Below are positions 5,477 to 7,342 of a stretch of DNA of 7,342 nucleotides, in pieces. The stretch's first letter is position 1. Each line of letters opens with the position of its first letter. Below the pieces are notes generated by a model. The model saw nothing but the letters and a program-made list of their open reading frames with translations. It ran no database searches and was not told the origin of the DNA. This stretch comes from Candidatus Sulfotelmatobacter sp. (lineage in GTDB: Bacteria; Acidobacteriota; Terriglobia; Terriglobales; SbA1). The stretch spans positions 1-7,342 of the forward strand of contig JASLEQ010000482.1 of NCBI GenBank assembly GCA_030151135.1, given 5' to 3'. The translations under genes were made by a program, and so were the position numbers.

Positions 5477-7342
5477 ATGTCACGGGTACCCTCATCGACG
5501 TATCGCCTTCAACTGAATGCCGCCTTCACGTTTCATGATGCGGCAGCAGTGGCAGGCTATTTGAAAGAGCTTGGTATCACGCACCTTTACTGTTCGCCCT
5601 ATTTGCAGGCGGCGCCGGGAAGCATGCACGGGTACGACGTGGTCGATCATCAACGCGTCAACGAGGAATTGGGCGGCGAGGAAGGGCACCAGGAATTTTG
5701 CCGGCGCCTGGAGGAACTCGGGCTGGGCCAGGTGCTCGATATCGTTCCCAATCACATGGCCATCGGACCAAAGAATGCCTGCTGGTGGGATGTGCTGGAG
5801 AATGGCCCGTCGAGTCCCTATGCGACTTGGTTTGATATCGACTGGCAGTCGGCCGAAGTGAAGCTGCAGAATAAGGTCCTTATTCCCGTACTGGGGGACC
5901 AGTACGGGAAGGTGCTCGCCTCGGGGCAAATTCGTATCGAGTTCAAGGACGGTTCATTTCGGGTATGCTACACGGATCACACACTGCCGCTTTCGCCGCG
6001 GTCTCTGGCGATGATCCTGACCAACGCCGCCGCCAGCGCACAGAATGACACGCTTGGCTTTTTTGCCGACAGCCTGTCGCGTCTGCCATCGCCGGACGCC
6101 GGCGACCCGGCGCTGATCCAGGAGCGGCATCGCGATAAGGACGTGATCTATGCCCTCCTTAGGCGGTTGTGGCACGAGCAGCCACAAATACTCACGTTTA
6201 TTGCCAGGACGGTGGATGGAATCAACGGTGACATCGATGCGCTGGACGATCTCCTGAATCAGCAAAACTATCGACTGGCCTATTGGCGCACCGCCGATCA
6301 GGAACTGGGATATCGGCGATTCTTCGATGTGAATACCCTGATAGGACTGCGGATGGAACGGCCGCATGTTTTCGACGCGACCCACAACCGCGTGCTGGGC
6401 TGGATTCGTAGCGGAGTGCTGGATGGGGTGCGCATCGATCATCCTGACGGGCTGCGCGATCCCAAGCAGTATTTCGAACGGCTCCGCAGCCGCGCGCCGG
6501 AGGCGTGGATCATCGGCGAGAAGATTTTGGAGCCGGGAGAGTTTTTGCGCCCCAGTTGGCCGATTGACGGAACCAGCGGCTACGACTTCATGAACGTGTG
6601 CAATGCGCTGCTGGTGAACGGGAACGGGCTCGAGGAGTTTACGCAGATTTATCAGGACTTCACCCAAGAGACCGGGGTCTTCGAGACGGTCGCGCATGAG
6701 AAGAAGCTGGCTGTGGAGCACGAAGCGCTGGGCAGTGATGTGAATCGCCTCGCAAGCATCTTTGTGGAGATTTGCGAAAGCAACCGCGATCGGCGAGATT
6801 ACACGCGTGCAGAAATCCGCCGCGCCATCAGGGAAGTGGCAGCATGCTTTTCTATCTATCGCACCTACGTGGTGGCGGAACGCAATGAAATCACGGAGGA
6901 AGATCGCGCGGAAATCGAGCACGCGGTAACGTGCGCCAAGGAGAAGCGGCAGGACATTGACGCGGGCTTGTTTGACTTCATCGGCGACATATTGATGCTG
7001 CGGGAGCGTGGGGCGCGGGAAAGCGAATTTCTGCTCCGTTTCCAGCAGTTTACTTCGCCGGTGATGGCCAAGGGTGTCGAGGATACCGCGTTTTATTGCT
7101 TCAACCGCATGGTGGGACTGAACGAAGTCGGCGGATCGCCAGGGCGCAACGGCATCAGCATCGAAGATTTCCATCATTATTGCGAGCGCATGCACGAGAC
7201 TCATCCCCGAACGATGACGACGCTCTCGACGCATGACACCAAGCGCGGCGAAGACGTTCGCGCCCGATTGGCTGCCTTGACGGAGATTCCGGGACGCTGG
7301 AGAACGGTTCTCAATCGCTGGTCACGGATGAATTCGCCGTTC
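5477..7342 (+). CDS. treY: Maltooligosyltrehalose synthase TreY, 3' end cut off by window edge
   Basis: An open frame of 622 codons from ATG 5477 runs off the right edge. It is a GH13-family maltooligosyltrehalose synthase, which turns the reducing-end alpha-1,4 link of maltooligosaccharides into an alpha,alpha-1,1 link; TreZ then releases trehalose. Seen: the opening STYRLQLN (7-14), HGYDVVDH (51-58), region I DIVPNHM (88-94), DGVRIDHPDGL (316-326) with nucleophile D321, IIGEK with acid/base E348 (27 residues after D321), VMAKGVEDTAFY upstream of the third site, and STHDTKRGEDVRAR with D587. These are TreY hallmarks rather than those of a general alpha-amylase. There is no signal peptide, so it should be cytosolic. 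TreY proteins are roughly 700-950 residues, so the C-terminal part is missing. ATG 5477 follows a good ribosome site. treY is 98 bp downstream of ligD on the same strand; treZ is not in view. A perfect 12-bp inverted repeat lies within codons 136-145. Confidence 0.94.
   Translation, partial: MSRVPSSTYRLQLNAAFTFHDAAAVAGYLKELGITHLYCSPYLQAAPGSMHGYDVVDHQRVNEELGGEEGHQEFCRRLEELGLGQVLDIVPNHMAIGPKNACWWDVLENGPSSPYATWFDIDWQSAEVKLQNKVLIPVLGDQYGKVLASGQIRIEFKDGSFRVCYTDHTLPLSPRSLAMILTNAAASAQNDTLGFFADSLSRLPSPDAGDPALIQERHRDKDVIYALLRRLWHEQPQILTFIARTVDGINGDIDALDDLLNQQNYRLAYWRTADQELGYRRFFDVNTLIGLRMERPHVFDATHNRVLGWIRSGVLDGVRIDHPDGLRDPKQYFERLRSRAPEAWIIGEKILEPGEFLRPSWPIDGTSGYDFMNVCNALLVNGNGLEEFTQIYQDFTQETGVFETVAHEKKLAVEHEALGSDVNRLASIFVEICESNRDRRDYTRAEIRRAIREVAACFSIYRTYVVAERNEITEEDRAEIEHAVTCAKEKRQDIDAGLFDFIGDILMLRERGARESEFLLRFQQFTSPVMAKGVEDTAFYCFNRMVGLNEVGGSPGRNGISIEDFHHYCERMHETHPRTMTTLSTHDTKRGEDVRARLAALTEIPGRWRTVLNRWSRMNSPF
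5883..5910. repeat. Perfect 12-bp inverted repeat with GGGA loop inside treY
   Basis: TTCCCGTACTGG (5883-5894), a 4-nt loop GGGA, and its exact reverse complement CCAGTACGGGAA (5899-5910) form a 28-bp hairpin. GGGA fits the stable GNRA tetraloop pattern in the treY mRNA. It encodes residues 136-145, I-P-V-L-G-D-Q-Y-G-K, a segment I believe is conserved in TreY, so part of the symmetry may be forced by the protein. No T run follows, so it is not a standard terminator. Confidence 0.8.

Noticed and set aside
6089..6105. 7-bp inverted repeat TCGCCGG / CCGGCGA with 3-nt loop inside treY
   Set aside because: Its arms are short and made mostly of G and C, in coding sequence of high GC; a chance origin is likely.
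5954..7234. 426-codon open frame on the minus strand
   Set aside because: It lies wholly antisense to treY, whose catalytic motifs are clear in the plus frame. The translation resembles no family I know, and long antisense frames are common opposite GC-rich genes.
1..7342. CRISPR array, tRNA, mobile element, phage or toxin-antitoxin genes
   Set aside because: No regularly spaced repeats, cloverleaf sequence, transposase or integrase frame, or small paired genes were seen. The four genes and short gaps account for the whole window.

Overview
The window comes from a moderately GC-rich bacterial chromosome (high fifties percent GC judged by eye, not computed). It holds four protein genes and little else. 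On gene content and protein style, an Acidobacteriota-type soil bacterium is my best guess. That is an inference from the kind of Ku, LigD, TreY and PoxB-like proteins; no 16S rRNA or other taxonomic marker is present. Both outer genes run off the window edges. I see no tRNA, rRNA, CRISPR array, insertion sequence, integrase or attachment site.

Layout: (1) 1-1553, minus strand, the N-terminal 517 codons of a thiamine-diphosphate enzyme of the pyruvate oxidase (PoxB/YdaP) type, whose 3' end lies beyond the left edge. (2) 1554-1750, a 197-bp divergent intergenic region that must carry the start signals for genes on both sides and contains two adjacent short inverted repeats. (3) 1751-2668, plus strand, ku, starting with GTG. 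(4) 2679-5378, plus strand, ligD, 10 bp after ku, encoding all three LigD modules in the order phosphoesterase, ligase, polymerase. (5) 5379-5476, a 98-bp gap without a convincing promoter or terminator. (6) 5477 to the right edge, plus strand, the first 622 codons of treY (maltooligosyltrehalose synthase), with a perfect 12-bp hairpin-forming inverted repeat inside the coding sequence.

How the genes work together: ku and ligD form the complete two-component bacterial non-homologous end-joining (NHEJ) pathway and are almost certainly one transcript. Ku binds and bridges broken ends and recruits LigD, which trims, fills and seals them. treY makes the terminal trehalose unit on maltooligosaccharides; its usual partner treZ is not in view and may lie to the right. 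NHEJ in non-growing cells, trehalose in desiccation and PoxB-type pyruvate oxidation in stationary phase share a survival theme, but only the ku-ligD link is strongly supported by sequence.

The window does not show an evidently undescribed system. The most unusual sequence-level observation is the 28-bp perfect hairpin with a GNRA-type loop inside treY.
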